This document shows, one piece after another, positions 8,082 through 15,625 of a stretch of 17,428 nt of DNA. Every line of letters starts with the position of its first letter. The first letter of the stretch is position 1. A program made the position numbers and the translations under genes. The stretch lies in the NCBI GenBank assembly GCA_038211965.1, contig JBBQVB010000046.1, forward strand, positions 1-17,428. The letters are read 5' to 3'. The notes beneath the pieces are model-generated. The model searched no databases. It saw nothing but the letters and a program-made list of their open reading frames with translations, and was not told where the DNA came from. Source of the DNA: Glacieibacterium sp038211965 (GTDB taxonomy: Bacteria > Pseudomonadota > Alphaproteobacteria > Sphingomonadales > Sphingomonadaceae).

Positions 8082-10082
8082 CTATTGCGCCTTGAACATG
8101 GCCGACGTTGGCCCCGCGACAATGGGCAGGATGATGCGCGACGGATGCAGGCGGTCGCGATACACCGACCAGCTTGCTCGCTGCGTCGCTCCCGACGGCA
8201 ACGGCGCGAAATGTCCGGCGTCGGCACCGGCAATCGCGATCCGGATGCGGTGGTCGGCCTTGAAAAGGTAGGATGTCGGCAACAGCTCGAAGGCCAGTTC
8301 GGCCGGTGTGCCCGGTGTCAGCGGTGCCGCATCGGCGCGGCGAAAGCTATGATAGGGTCCCGCCTGCCACGTCGGCGCAGGGTCGGTGGAGATCTTGCGG
8401 TGCAGCGCGCGGAGCTCGCCCTCGGTGACATAGGCGACGCTGCCATCGGGTCCGACGTCCTCCAGATAGGCAAACACTGCGGCATCGGTCGCATCGGTTG
8501 CGATCGTTAGCCAGATCAGCGGGTGGCCGGTGACTTCGGTATCCTTTGCCAGTGGTGCGCCATCATACACGAGCAGTTTCCGGTCCTGTTCGGCCCGGTC
8601 CGGATAGGGGTTCAGCAAAGCGCGCCCCATCAGCGTGTTGAAGCGGGTGCGCGTGCCGGTCGTCGCCGACATGTCGACGACATAGGTATCGGCAGCGCCC
8701 TTTTCGCGCGGTGCCTCGGGGCTCAGGCGCTTCCCGTCGGCAAGGTAAAGCGTCGTCGCCGTGGACTTCGGCGGCCATGCCGGGGCGGCATTCCAGCGTT
8801 CGGCACCCATCGTGTAATAATGCACGGGCGCATCGACGGCGAGTGCAGTCTTGTCGCCGCCGACAGTGCCATCGAGGAACTTCATCAGTTCGGCGAGCAG
8901 GTCGAACCTGGTCACGCCGCCTGCGGTGAACGGACTGATATTATGCTGGGTATGGTCCCACGGACCGATGATCAGCTTGTCGCCGGGGGTGCCGCGCGTG
9001 TTGAAACGTTTGGCGGCGGCGTTGGCATAAGTGCCGTCGAACCAGCCGGCGACCGCATAGACCGGAGCATTTTGCGCCTTCAGGTCGGCAAGATACCCAT
9101 GGCTGCTGGCAAGATCGACGCCGCGGTCGAGGAAGGCCGGGCCGAATTTCCTTTCCAGCCATGCAAACTGCCGCTTCTGCGCCGCTGCACGGACCGGCGA
9201 CTGCGCATCGGCGGACGCCAGCGCGAAGTCGTCGCGGTAGGTCATCGTCTTCAATTCGCGGAAATCATAATTGTCACGGTGTTCGGCAACGGCGCGACTG
9301 CGGTCGGCGCGATGGCCGCTGACCTCGGCAACCCCGCCTGATGCCATTTTCTCGAGGCGGCTCGCGCCCGGGATTTCGTTCCGGTCGAGCGCGGCGGTTT
9401 CGGCGCCCCAATCATCGAGCCACCATGTCAACGGCACGCCGCCGGGGGCCAGGATGTCGGTGTACTGGTCGAATTCGCTCGAGACGTTGACGACCGCCTT
9501 GAGCGCCGGATGCCGGTTGATCATCGCGAACTCGGCGGTCGACCCGGTATAGCTGGCACCAGCGGTGGCGATCTTGCCGTTGCTCCATAGCTGGGCGGCG
9601 ATCCAGCTCATGATCTCGCCGCCGTCTTGAATCTCGTCGGGCGCATAGTCCCATGGGCGGTTGCCGAAAGATGCGCCGCTGCCGCGCGCGTCGACATCGA
9701 CCCAGACATAGCCGCGTTCGACCAGCTGCGTCTTGAAGCGTCCGAAAATGCCCTGATAGTCGAGCGGGGAAGCGAACAGGTTGAACGGAAAGCGGATGTC
9801 GGGGGTGCGCCAGTAACGCGTCTGCTGGAGCACCGCGGGCAGGCGGTTGCCGGCGGCATTGGCCGGGCGCAGCACATCGACCGCGATGCGCACGCCGTCT
9901 CGCATCGTCACATAGTGGCTTTCGCGGACGACCCCTTTGAACTTGGCCGGACGCGCATAGGGGGCGGGCGCGACGGTTGCAGCATCGGCGACCGGCGGGC
10001 GCGGATCGGTCGCCACCGGCGGCACCGTAGCGGCGCAGCCTGCCAGCAGGGCAGCAGCGGTGATGACGACGATGTTGCGCAT
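8082..10082 (-). CDS. CocE/NonD-family alpha/beta hydrolase, predicted lipoprotein
   Basis: The 666-residue protein has the X-Pro dipeptidyl-peptidase S15/CocE architecture: an alpha/beta hydrolase domain, then a C-terminal jelly-roll domain (from about residue 430). The likely triad is Ser177 (GASYTG), Asp349 (GWFDG) and His377 (GPWDHTQH). The N-terminus is a lipoprotein signal with lipobox LLAGC, lipidation expected on Cys16, followed by a Pro/Ala/Val-rich linker, so it should sit on a membrane facing the periplasm or outside. Relatives cleave esters, amides (glutaryl-7-ACA acylase) or N-terminal dipeptides; the substrate here is unknown. The start at 10082 is chosen for the lipoprotein signal and the GGAAGG upstream; longer in-frame starts add non-family sequence. 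It lies 86 bases downstream of tetR on the same strand. Confidence 0.92.
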   Translation of the reverse strand: MRNIVVITAAALLAGCAATVPPVATDPRPPVADAATVAPAPYARPAKFKGVVRESHYVTMRDGVRIAVDVLRPANAAGNRLPAVLQQTRYWRTPDIRFPFNLFASPLDYQGIFGRFKTQLVERGYVWVDVDARGSGASFGNRPWDYAPDEIQDGGEIMSWIAAQLWSNGKIATAGASYTGSTAEFAMINRHPALKAVVNVSSEFDQYTDILAPGGVPLTWWLDDWGAETAALDRNEIPGASRLEKMASGGVAEVSGHRADRSRAVAEHRDNYDFRELKTMTYRDDFALASADAQSPVRAAAQKRQFAWLERKFGPAFLDRGVDLASSHGYLADLKAQNAPVYAVAGWFDGTYANAAAKRFNTRGTPGDKLIIGPWDHTQHNISPFTAGGVTRFDLLAELMKFLDGTVGGDKTALAVDAPVHYYTMGAERWNAAPAWPPKSTATTLYLADGKRLSPEAPREKGAADTYVVDMSATTGTRTRFNTLMGRALLNPYPDRAEQDRKLLVYDGAPLAKDTEVTGHPLIWLTIATDATDAAVFAYLEDVGPDGSVAYVTEGELRALHRKISTDPAPTWQAGPYHSFRRADAAPLTPGTPAELAFELLPTSYLFKADHRIRIAIAGADAGHFAPLPSGATQRASWSVYRDRLHPSRIILPIVAGPTSAMFKAQ

Positions 10083-10148
10083 GGCGCAGCCCTTCCGCGT
10101 TCGAGTTCGCACAGGCCGGCTATCAGTGCCGAAACGACTTGTCCATAT

Positions 10149-10170
10149 AAAACGAATGATATTCGGTTTT
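10149..10170. promoter_or_regulatory. Candidate TetR operator upstream of the hydrolase gene
   Basis: An AT-rich imperfect inverted repeat: AAAACGAAT at 10149-10157 faces ATTCGGTTTT at 10161-10170. The inner CGAAT-GAT-ATTCG is a perfect 5-bp palindrome, and one extra G breaks the outer symmetry. It overlaps the last bases of tetR and is 67 bases before the hydrolase start. Read on the minus strand it is AAAACCGA-N9-GTTTT, close to the element before tetR at 10844-10866. Function as an operator is inferred. Confidence 0.4.
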
Positions 10171-10825
10171 AGTGCGAAGCTTGGTTGCCGGCGATTGCCC
10201 TGACCCAAAGCGCCGCTTGCTGGCGGACGAAGACATCGAAATTGCCGGCAGCGGCGGGCAGTTCACGGTCGATGGTGAGGAAAAACACGTCGTCGTAGAA
10301 GCGTTCGAGGCCACCGATGAGAAAGTGCGCCGTGACCACCGGCGATGCGAAGACCGGCGTGGCTCCGTCGGCGACCGCTTCACCGATCCGCGCCACGAGG
10401 CGATCGACGAACCGGGTTCGCCGCGCCTGCCACGCCTCGCGGACTAAGGGGTGCCGACGCGCGTTGAGAATGTGGAAAAACGCCTTTATTCTCGTACGTT
10501 GTTCAAGCGCAGCACGGTAGAATTCGCCGAGGATGCCGACGATTTCGCTGAACAGATCGTTCGAGTGGGGCACGGCAAGTGCCGCATCGAAGACGTCGAC
10601 GACCACCGCTGTGGCGATCTGGTCCAGCGCATCGTCGCGGCTTTTGAAGTGGAAATAAAACGCGCCGACGGCGAGACCCGAGGGCGCGCAGATATCGGCG
10701 ATGCGGATGGCGTCGAGCGAGCGTTCGTTGACGAGTGCGATGATCGTAGCGACGAGCTGTTCGCGCGTCCGATCGCCTTTCGACGGTTCGTGCTCCGCCG
10801 GCTTCGTTCGGGCTCGAGCCACCAT
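10169..10825 (-). CDS. TetR/AcrR-family transcriptional regulator
   Basis: This is a 218-residue one-component DNA-binding regulator, normally a homodimeric repressor released by a small ligand. The N-terminal helix-turn-helix spans about residues 41-62 (IADICAPSGLAVGAFYFHF), with the family-typical AFYFHFKSRDDAL segment. The rest is all-helical in character and should bind ligand and form the dimer. A short basic/acidic tail precedes the HTH. The start at 10825 has AGAGG 6 bases upstream. The CocE-type hydrolase follows on the same strand after 86 bases and is the most likely target. The divergent PLP enzyme gene is a second possible target. The two AT-rich elements at 10149-10170 and 10844-10866 suggest autoregulation. 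The ligand is unknown. Confidence 0.92.
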   Translation of the reverse strand: MVARARTKPAEHEPSKGDRTREQLVATIIALVNERSLDAIRIADICAPSGLAVGAFYFHFKSRDDALDQIATAVVVDVFDAALAVPHSNDLFSEIVGILGEFYRAALEQRTRIKAFFHILNARRHPLVREAWQARRTRFVDRLVARIGEAVADGATPVFASPVVTAHFLIGGLERFYDDVFFLTIDRELPAAAGNFDVFVRQQAALWVRAIAGNQASH

Positions 10826-10843
10826 CTCCGACCTCTATCACGA

Positions 10844-10866
10844 AAAACCGAGCGTGCAATTGTTTT
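10844..10866. promoter_or_regulatory. Candidate TetR operator upstream of tetR
   Basis: The plus strand carries AAAACCGA (10844-10851), ten bases, then GTTTT (10862-10866), located 19-41 bases before the tetR start. The element before the hydrolase has the same AAAACCGA and GTTTT blocks spaced by nine bases. The outer AAAAC/GTTTT blocks are inverted repeats. The match was found by eye and rests on 13 shared bases plus a 1-base spacing difference. Confidence 0.33.
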
Positions 10867-10967
10867 GCGGTGTTCTGGGGCTTCGTCGGGTCACGATCCT
10901 TGGCCTAGCTGTCCGACGATTGCGATTTCAAGGCTGAATGATTTACCCGATTGCTGCGACGTCGGAC

Positions 10968-10992
10968 CGGTGACGTCTGCCGGTAGTCACCG
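10968..10992. promoter_or_regulatory. 25-base inverted repeat between tetR and the PLP enzyme gene
   Basis: CGGTGAC (10968-10974) and GTCACCG (10986-10992) form a perfect 7-bp inverted repeat with an 11-base centre, 59 bases before the PLP enzyme start. A second GACGTC-flanked near-palindrome (10958-10977) overlaps it. It could be a regulator-binding site for the plus-strand promoter or a leader hairpin. No function can be proved from sequence. Confidence 0.3.
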
Positions 10993-11051
10993 CCCAAGCT
11001 GGCCCGTCCACAATCGCTTGCACGACATCGACAGCTGTTGAACATGGGCAC

Positions 11052-12266
11052 ATGAGTTTTCCGATCAGCGCTGTCCGAGAGCGGTTTCCTGCGCTGGATC
11101 ATCGTGCCTTTTTCGATGCACCCGGCGGGACGCAAGTCTGCGCGCCGGCAATCGAGCGCATGGTGGCGCATCTCAGCACCGGCACCGCCAACGCTGGCGG
11201 TAGCTTCGCGACCTCGTGCGCCGTCGATCGGCTGAGTGAGGCGGCACATGAAGCGATGGCAGACCTGCTTGGCGGCAATGCGCACGAAATCGCCTTCGGA
11301 CTCAATATGACATCGCTCACTTTCGCGGTCTCGCGTGCCTTAGCGCGGGACTGGTCGGCTGGTGACAATCTGGTCGTCACCCGGCTCGATCACGACGCGA
11401 ACATCGCCCCCTGGCTTGCGGTCGCGGCGGATCGCGGCATGGAGGTGCGCTGGCTCGACTTCGATCCGGACACCGGCCGCTTGCAGCTCGGTGCATTGCC
11501 GGACATTCTCGACGCGCGCACGCGGCTGGTTGCCGTCGGGGCGGCGAGCAATGCGCTCGGTACACTCAACGATGTGCCCATTGTCGCCGCGACCGTGCGG
11601 GCGCATTCGACGGCGCTGCTTTACGTCGATGCAGTCCAGTCGGTGCCGCACGTCGCGACCGACGTGACTTTGCTTGGGTGCGACCTGCTGGCCTGCTCCC
11701 CCTACAAATTCTTTGGCCCGCACCAGGGCGTGCTCTGGGGCCGTGCCGATCTGCTGGAGCGAATCGAAGCGTACAAGGTACGCCCCGCCGGCACTGACGG
11801 CGCGCATCGCTTCGAGACCGGCACGCCGTCGTTCGAGGGACAGGCCGGCATTCTCGGCACCATCGATTATCTCGAATGGCTCGGGCGCGAGATCGACCCG
11901 ACTGCCAACAGTCGCCGCTCGCGCCTGCTCGCGGCGATGACGGCGTGCGTGGACTACGAACGTACGCTGGGTGAGCGGCTGCTTGCTGGCCTCGCACGTG
12001 TTCCTGGCCTGCGGCTGTACGGTCCGCCGACCATGGCGGAGCGCGTGCCGACCTTCGCCTTCACGCTTGCGGGTCATCATCCCGACGCCGTCGCGCGCCA
12101 TCTCGCGACACGCGACATCTTCGCCTGGTCAGGACACTTCTACGCTGTCGAGGTGATCCGCCGTCTCGAGCTGGAGGGACAGGGTGGCCTGGTCCGCGTC
12201 GGCCTCTGTCACTACAGCACCGCCGACGAGGTGGACCGACTGATCGCTGCGCTCGAGGAACTCTAG
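11052..12266 (+). CDS. Cysteine desulfurase-like class V aminotransferase (PLP enzyme)
   Basis: The 404-residue protein is a fold-type I PLP enzyme of aminotransferase class V, resembling the cysteine-desulfurase-like subfamily typified by Vibrio VC1184. The PLP lysine is Lys219 (LACSPYKFFGPHQG). Asp193 and Gln196 (DAVQ) and the LDHDANIAPW segment are cofactor contacts of the family. The loop that carries the nucleophilic Cys in true desulfurases (GHHCA) reads SGHFYA at residues 360-365, so desulfurase chemistry is unlikely. An aminotransferase, lyase or racemase role is possible. The start ATG at 11052 has only a weak GGG upstream; the body begins normally with VRERFPALDHRAFFDAPGG. It is divergent from tetR across 226 bases and converges with the isoprenoid operon. 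The substrate is unknown. Confidence 0.9.
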   Translation: MSFPISAVRERFPALDHRAFFDAPGGTQVCAPAIERMVAHLSTGTANAGGSFATSCAVDRLSEAAHEAMADLLGGNAHEIAFGLNMTSLTFAVSRALARDWSAGDNLVVTRLDHDANIAPWLAVAADRGMEVRWLDFDPDTGRLQLGALPDILDARTRLVAVGAASNALGTLNDVPIVAATVRAHSTALLYVDAVQSVPHVATDVTLLGCDLLACSPYKFFGPHQGVLWGRADLLERIEAYKVRPAGTDGAHRFETGTPSFEGQAGILGTIDYLEWLGREIDPTANSRRSRLLAAMTACVDYERTLGERLLAGLARVPGLRLYGPPTMAERVPTFAFTLAGHHPDAVARHLATRDIFAWSGHFYAVEVIRRLELEGQGGLVRVGLCHYSTADEVDRLIAALEEL

Positions 12267-12484
12267 GACGCGACGATACCGATCCGAAACGGTCGCGGGA
12301 TTTCCCGCACGCATTGCACGAATTCCTGCTGTGACGACATGCGCGGCGCATCGCTCACCGACGTTGTCTATGGCCACCGCGTGTTCCGATATGGCTGGGG
12401 GACGCCGCTGCTCGACCGGCCGCGGCCTCGACGCTTCCCAGAATCCGCCGTTCGTCGTTCGCGATTTGGATCTCGCGCAGTTCG
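12267..12484. other. Convergent intergenic gap after the PLP enzyme and the isoprenoid operon
   Basis: This 218-base gap lies between two converging stops. It contains several short GC palindromes (12295-12308, 12339-12351, 12418-12427). Their loops are 0-2 bases and none is followed by a T-tract, so none is called a terminator. I see no gene. Confidence 0.3.
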
Positions 12485-13420
12485 CTAGACGATTTGCACG
12501 ACAGTCGTCGGGTTGCCGAAGCGCAAATCGCACTGCACGCTGGTCGCGAAAGTTGCGTTCAGGGTGATGGTGTTAGCGCCATCATCCCCGAGAAGTCCCA
12601 GGGTTCTTGCGATCTGGACGGTATTGTTGTCGGTTATGGACACCATACCGCCGTCATAGGCTGTAAAGTTGTGAACCTTGGCTTGCTGCCATTCAGCGCG
12701 GACGAGCGCCTGATAGGCTGGCTCTGATGGAAATTCGGGATCGCGGACCTGCTTGAGATTGGTCAGTGAAAACAGACCGGGATCGAGGTTCTGGAGCAAC
12801 TCCAAGACCCCGAAGTCAGGATGGTTCTTGCCCATCAGCAACTCGCTTGGAAAACCATTGCCTCCCGCTCCGCCAACGAGCGGCGTGCCGGTCTTAGCCT
12901 CGATGACTGTCAGCAATGCCTGTTTGTCGTCTTCGGGGTTGGCCGCAACCCCGGGCATGCCGGGCATCTCGACAACCGCGCTGAAATCGCCGTCGCCCGA
13001 CGTAGTCGCGGTAATTCTGCCGGACAGTTTCGGGTATCCCAGGACCATCTGTCCGGCGAGCGAAGACGTCGGCAAGTCGACCCCGATAAACGGTGTCGCC
13101 CACGTCACGTCGACAGGCACCAGCAGCCCAAAAATATTGTCGAAGCGAACGACGGGAAACATCAGCGCATATTCGGCCTGCTCACTGTAGCCGAGGTCCT
13201 CGAATCCCTCGAGATACATCCGAGGATAGTCACTGATCGACAAGAGTACCTGCGACGAAAGCACTTGGAAGCGATGCTCCGGGACCAGGTTCAGCGCCTT
13301 GTCGCACCAGTGCTGCAGCGTTACGGGATCTGCTTTAATGCCGAACAGGTGCAAGGTCACATCGGGAAACCGATACGGCGGCGCGACCTGCGGGCAGTCG
13401 AAAAACTCGACGAAGCTCAT
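12485..13420 (-). CDS. Acetoacetate decarboxylase-like protein
   Basis: The 311-residue protein resembles the acetoacetate decarboxylase (ADC) superfamily. The segment YSEQAEYALMFPV (79-91), the PFIGVDLP stretch, and GQMVLGYPK with Lys131 fit the ADC core, where the Lys of GYPKK forms the Schiff base. The second lysine, which lowers the pKa of the first in true ADC, is Leu132 here, so decarboxylase activity is doubtful; relatives do aldol, dehydration or unknown chemistry. The start at 13420 overlaps the upstream stop as ATGA and has GGAGA before it, so it is the last gene of the operon. Its GC is visibly lower than its neighbours: 60-base lines that I counted gave 57, 53, 62 and 50 percent, against 67 and 82 percent in two lines of the next gene. 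This suggests a different origin. Confidence 0.75.
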   Translation of the reverse strand: MSFVEFFDCPQVAPPYRFPDVTLHLFGIKADPVTLQHWCDKALNLVPEHRFQVLSSQVLLSISDYPRMYLEGFEDLGYSEQAEYALMFPVVRFDNIFGLLVPVDVTWATPFIGVDLPTSSLAGQMVLGYPKLSGRITATTSGDGDFSAVVEMPGMPGVAANPEDDKQALLTVIEAKTGTPLVGGAGGNGFPSELLMGKNHPDFGVLELLQNLDPGLFSLTNLKQVRDPEFPSEPAYQALVRAEWQQAKVHNFTAYDGGMVSITDNNTVQIARTLGLLGDDGANTITLNATFATSVQCDLRFGNPTTVVQIV

Positions 13421-14523
13421 GGCATTGTCTCCGGCGGAGGCGTGAGAGATAGATCGGGGTGCGTTGGATCTCGCGGTAGAATTGCCGCATCCCCGTGTCG
13501 GAGGATGAAGTCCGGGCCGAAAAGGCGCGCCGGCGTGGTGAAGCCGGGGGTCCGCTCACCGCGCTGCCACAGGCGGATCGCGGCGCTGGCAACCGCCGTC
13601 GTCACGACATGTCCATCGCCGGTAGCAAGGCGTAGCGTGTTCGGTCGCCGCCAGCGATCGCGCGCCTCGGCGACGAGTACGAAACCCTTCGCCGCGGGCC
13701 CGTCGACCACAGAGAACGGTTGCGTATCCGCCAAAGCCGCCACGAGCGCCCGCTGCCACGCCGTCCCGGCAACCTGCAACCCCGCCACGCCGGCGCCGGC
13801 GCGCATCGCCAATCGCGCCGCCAGGCCACCCTCGGCATAGGTCTCGATCGTCTCGACCCCGGTCGTTCGCGCGGCAGTGAAGACATCGGGCCAGGTCACG
13901 GCCACCGCATCGGTCAGCCCGCCGCCGAAATCGAAGCTGTGGGCGAGATGGCCGGCGGGCAGTTCCTCGATCCGGCCCTGCCGCCGGACCCGCACGACAC
14001 GGTCGTTGAGGGCTAGAATTGTCGCCATCGAGCCGCTGCCGACTTTGGGCGGTCGCGATACGCCGAGGCGCAGCGTTTGGGTCCCGGGGTACCGTATCGC
14101 CGTCAGCGCCAGCAGGCAGTCGCTTGCCGCGATCGAAAAGCCGACGCCGGGCAACAGCATGACACCGGCGCGGCGCGCGGCGGCATCGTGCGCCTCTGCC
14201 AGTTCGAACACCGGCCATTCCCCGGCGATATCGAAGTAATCGGTTCGGGTGCGCAGGCATGCACGGATCAACGGACGCGCCGTCGTCGCGAAGGGACCTG
14301 CGCAGTTGAGCAACGCGCCGATGTCGACAAGCGCGTGATCAGCGGCGTGATGCGGGCCGGTCTGAAACGCGCGCCACGGCAGCTTAAGCCGGTCGGCGAG
14401 CGGCTTGAGACGTGCCGCGTCGCGCCCTCCCAGCACGAGCCGGTCGCCGAGATCGGAGAGGGCTTCGGCAAGCGCGGTGCCGCAGAAACCGGTCGCACCG
14501 TACAGGAGTACCCGGCCGGTCAT
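13417..14523 (-). CDS. Saccharopine dehydrogenase-like NAD(P)-binding oxidoreductase
   Basis: The 368-residue protein starts with a Rossmann dinucleotide-binding loop, VLLYGATGFCG (residues 5-15). It continues with GGRDAARLKPLA and the family segment NCAGPF, then TDYFDIAGEW, both typical of the saccharopine-dehydrogenase/trans-acting enoyl reductase group (COG3268-like). Members reduce or oxidise varied substrates, including polyketide chains in mycobacteria; the substrate here is unknown. The start at 14523 is chosen over an upstream ATG at 14541 because it overlaps the isoprenyl synthase stop as ATGA, the same pattern seen at its own 3' end. The position between a prenyl diphosphate synthase and an ADC-like protein suggests it acts on an isoprenoid-derived or keto-lipid intermediate; that is inference. 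Confidence 0.85.
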   Translation of the reverse strand: MTGRVLLYGATGFCGTALAEALSDLGDRLVLGGRDAARLKPLADRLKLPWRAFQTGPHHAADHALVDIGALLNCAGPFATTARPLIRACLRTRTDYFDIAGEWPVFELAEAHDAAARRAGVMLLPGVGFSIAASDCLLALTAIRYPGTQTLRLGVSRPPKVGSGSMATILALNDRVVRVRRQGRIEELPAGHLAHSFDFGGGLTDAVAVTWPDVFTAARTTGVETIETYAEGGLAARLAMRAGAGVAGLQVAGTAWQRALVAALADTQPFSVVDGPAAKGFVLVAEARDRWRRPNTLRLATGDGHVVTTAVASAAIRLWQRGERTPGFTTPARLFGPDFILRHGDAAILPRDPTHPDLSLTPPPETMP

Positions 14524-15605
14524 GTCCGCTCGAATACCCACGGGATCAACCCGGCAATGAAGTCTTTGTCGGGCGATGGTGCGAGGTGCCCGAACACGGC
14601 ATCGAACTCATGCGCCGCTGCCCCCGCCAGTGCCAGCGCCACCGACCGCGCATAGGCGACCGACCCGTGAGCCTCCATCAGCGAGGCGATCTCGCGCGCC
14701 ATGGCGGGCGTGCGGTCGGCGCGGTCGAGGGCGAGGAAGCGGTCGAGGGCGCGCCGGTCCGCGCCGGTTGCGCTACCGAGCAGATGGATCAGCAGCAGGG
14801 TGCGCTTCGCTTCATACAGATCGCCGCCCCATTCCTTGCCGTAGGCGTCGTCGGCGACGAGATTGAGCAGATCGTCCTGGATCTGGAACGCCGCGCCGAG
14901 GAAGAAGCCGAAGCGCACGACGCCGTCGGGGTGAACGATCGTGCGGCGGCCACCCGTCGCCACCGCGATGCCGAGCTGGATCGGCCAAATGAACGCCAGC
15001 CACGCGGTCTTTTTGAGGACCATCGTCAGATAGTCCGACGGCACGAGGTCGGTACGGTTGGTGGCGCGCCAGCCAAGTTCGAGCGCCTGTCCCTCGACGG
15101 TTTCGCGCGCCATCGTGCGCGTCGCGGCGAGGATCGCCGGTCCGTAGCCGCCGGGACGCGCCAGCACGTCGAGTAGCGGTTCGAGCGCGCGCAGCAACAA
15201 CGCGTCGCCGGCGTTGAGCGCCAGCGGGATGCCGTGGGTAATGTGCAGTGCTGGATGTCCGCGCCGCACTTCGCTGCCGTCCTCGATATCGTCGTGGATC
15301 AGCAGCGCGTTATGGAATAGCTCGATGCTCGCGGCCGCCGGCAGGGCGTCAGCAGAAGCCGCGCCACAGGCACGCGCTGCGGCGATGCAGAGCGCCGGGC
15401 GCATCATCTTGCCGCCGCGCCGAGGGTAGTCGGCGACGAGGTCGTCGAGGTACGGGGCCGGTTGCTGCCGCGCGAGATACGCCTCGGCATAGCGGCGTGT
15501 CGCGAGGCCGTAGTCGCGCAACAGGGTCGGGACAATCGGCGGCGTATATCGCGCCACAGGGCGACTTCGCTTCGGCGCCTCGGGAGGCGGCCCCGGCGGC
15601 GGCAT
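14520..15605 (-). CDS. Polyprenyl diphosphate synthase (trans-isoprenyl diphosphate synthase)
   Basis: The enzyme condenses isopentenyl diphosphate with an allylic diphosphate to build linear prenyl chains. The 361-residue form has GGKMMRP (64-70), the first Asp-rich motif DDIED at 105-109 followed by GSEVRRG, and the second at 244-248 reading DDLLN. The last Asp of the usual DDxxD is Asn, as in many geranylgeranyl synthases. Ala100 and Leu101 just before the first motif have no bulky aromatic blocker, which favours C20 or longer products. A Pro-rich N-terminus (MPPPGPPPEAP) is unusual. An alternative GTG start at 15629 would add 8 residues and overlap the upstream stop as GTGA, matching the operon's style; I cannot choose firmly. 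The 3' end overlaps the reductase gene by 4 bases. Confidence 0.92.
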   Translation of the reverse strand: MPPPGPPPEAPKRSRPVARYTPPIVPTLLRDYGLATRRYAEAYLARQQPAPYLDDLVADYPRRGGKMMRPALCIAAARACGAASADALPAAASIELFHNALLIHDDIEDGSEVRRGHPALHITHGIPLALNAGDALLLRALEPLLDVLARPGGYGPAILAATRTMARETVEGQALELGWRATNRTDLVPSDYLTMVLKKTAWLAFIWPIQLGIAVATGGRRTIVHPDGVVRFGFFLGAAFQIQDDLLNLVADDAYGKEWGGDLYEAKRTLLLIHLLGSATGADRRALDRFLALDRADRTPAMAREIASLMEAHGSVAYARSVALALAGAAAHEFDAVFGHLAPSPDKDFIAGLIPWVFERT

Positions 15606-15625
15606 CGGGGACAGTCCAGCGTGAA

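Noticed and set aside
12295..12308. GCGGGA/TCCCGC inverted repeat after the PLP enzyme
   Set aside because: The 2-base loop and lack of a T-tract make it a weak terminator candidate.
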